Shown here: positions 6,465-6,702 of the stretch, one piece after another
Position numbering within the stretch: position 1 is the stretch's first letter
Layout of the letters: every line of letters starts with the position of its first letter
From: an uncultured Acidimicrobium sp.
GTDB lineage: Bacteria; Actinomycetota; Acidimicrobiia; Acidimicrobiales; Ilumatobacteraceae
Direction: 5' to 3'
Length of the DNA stretch: 6,702 nt
NCBI GenBank assembly: GCA_903850275.1
Contig: CAINLH010000092.1
Coordinates: forward strand, 1 to 6,702
Notes under the pieces: generated by a model
What the model was told of the DNA's origin: nothing
The model's database searches: none
Seen by the model: the letters and a program-made list of their open reading frames with translations, nothing else
Made by a program: the position numbers and the translations under genes

Positions 6465-6514
6465 TGGGAATCATTCTCATTATTGCTAGAGTGGCAATAT
6501 GAGAATCATTCCCA
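6465..6514. promoter_or_regulatory. Double Zur/Fur-like operator forming a 50-bp dyad over the znuA start
   Basis: Two 15-bp boxes, TGGGAATCATTCTCA (6465-6479) and TGAGAATCATTCCCA (6500-6514), each match the actinobacterial Zur-type pattern TGAAAATCATTTTCA (recalled from knowledge) at 12 of 15 positions. They are inverted copies of each other with one central mismatch. Between them ATTGC (6482-6486) and GCAAT (6494-6498) continue the pairing, leaving a 7-nt loop (6487-6493) and one unpaired T at 6481. The second box overlaps the start codon. Repression by a zinc-loaded Zur is the natural reading given the gene downstream. Confidence 0.75.
6487..6492 (+). promoter_or_regulatory. Probable -10 box of the znuA-like gene (leaderless)
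   Basis: TAGAGT fits TANNNT and ends 6 nt before the ATG at 6499, which would place the transcription start on the A of the start codon. There is no good Shine-Dalgarno, consistent with a leaderless mRNA. It lies at the centre of the dyad, so proteins on either box would block RNA polymerase. Confidence 0.55.
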
Positions 6515-6702
6515 GAGTTCTTTTTGGGATCTGTCCGGTGTTGCTCGCCGTTTCCGCATGCTCCTCTAGCAGCGCATTGCCGGATGAGAAATCAGAACTG
6601 CCAACCGTTGTAGTCACCTACTCCGTACTTGGCAACATCGTGGAACAGCTTGTTGGCGATGCCGCAACAGTGACCACGCTCATCCCCGATGGTCAGGACC
6701 CC
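6499..6702 (+). CDS. znuA: Zinc/manganese ABC transporter substrate-binding lipoprotein, N-terminal part (cut by window edge)
   Basis: The first 68 codons of a cluster A-I (ZnuA/TroA-like) metal-binding lipoprotein that delivers Zn2+ or Mn2+ to an ABC importer. A signal peptide with a basic start (MRIIPR) and hydrophobic core ends in the lipobox VSAC (18-21), so C21 should be lipidated and the protein tethered outside the membrane. The mature part begins with a Ser-rich linker, then VVVTYSVLGNIVEQLVGD (37-54) and TLIPDGQDP (60-68), the opening of the family fold. The first metal-ligand histidine, normally right after GQDP, falls just past the edge. Zur-like boxes around the start favour zinc as the substrate. 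The gene symbol is by family and is uncertain between ZnuA, AztC and MntA types. Confidence 0.9.
   Translation, partial: MRIIPRVLFGICPVLLAVSACSSSSALPDEKSELPTVVVTYSVLGNIVEQLVGDAATVTTLIPDGQDP

Noticed and set aside
1..6702. Insertion sequences, CRISPR arrays, phage or toxin-antitoxin modules
   Set aside because: No transposase, integrase, direct-repeat array or toxin-like gene pair is visible; apart from short spacers, the region is packed with housekeeping genes.

Overview
The window looks like chromosomal housekeeping DNA from an actinobacterium (Actinomycetota). The argS-lysA-hom gene order, a tandem-GNAT protein resembling mycothiol synthase, the DsbB plus membrane-anchored thioredoxin pair, and TANNNT-type -10 boxes placed for leaderless transcripts all fit. 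By eye the base composition is near half G+C, lower than Streptomyces or Mycobacterium, so a freshwater or marine lineage such as an Acidimicrobiia relative is possible. That placement is inference.

Positions 1-3435 (minus strand) hold an operon read right to left: argS (arginyl-tRNA synthetase), lysA (diaminopimelate decarboxylase, 4-bp overlap with argS) and the first 137 codons of hom (homoserine dehydrogenase), which runs off the left edge. lysA and hom draw on the same aspartate-derived pathway, at the lysine end and at the threonine/methionine branch.

Divergent from argS lies a tRNA-Arg with anticodon CCG (3524-3599), a substrate of the enzyme encoded next door. The short stretch between this tRNA and the next gene holds an open frame encoding a compact C-x2-C-x17-C-x2-C motif that resembles a GATA-type zinc finger. 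It has no ordinary start codon of its own and is the oddest coding signal here.

Positions 3718-5154 (minus strand) hold yqeY followed by a tandem GNAT acetyltransferase. Divergent from yqeY, positions 5244-6436 (plus strand) hold a translationally coupled dsbB-like and thioredoxin-like pair for oxidative or thiol chemistry outside the cytoplasm.

The right edge (6499-6702) is the start of a ZnuA-type metal-binding lipoprotein gene. Its promoter and start codon lie inside a striking 50-bp dyad made of two Zur/Fur-like boxes facing each other across the -10 element. This suggests tight zinc-dependent repression, with a possible RNA hairpin role for read-through transcripts. No mobile elements, CRISPR arrays or rRNA genes were seen.
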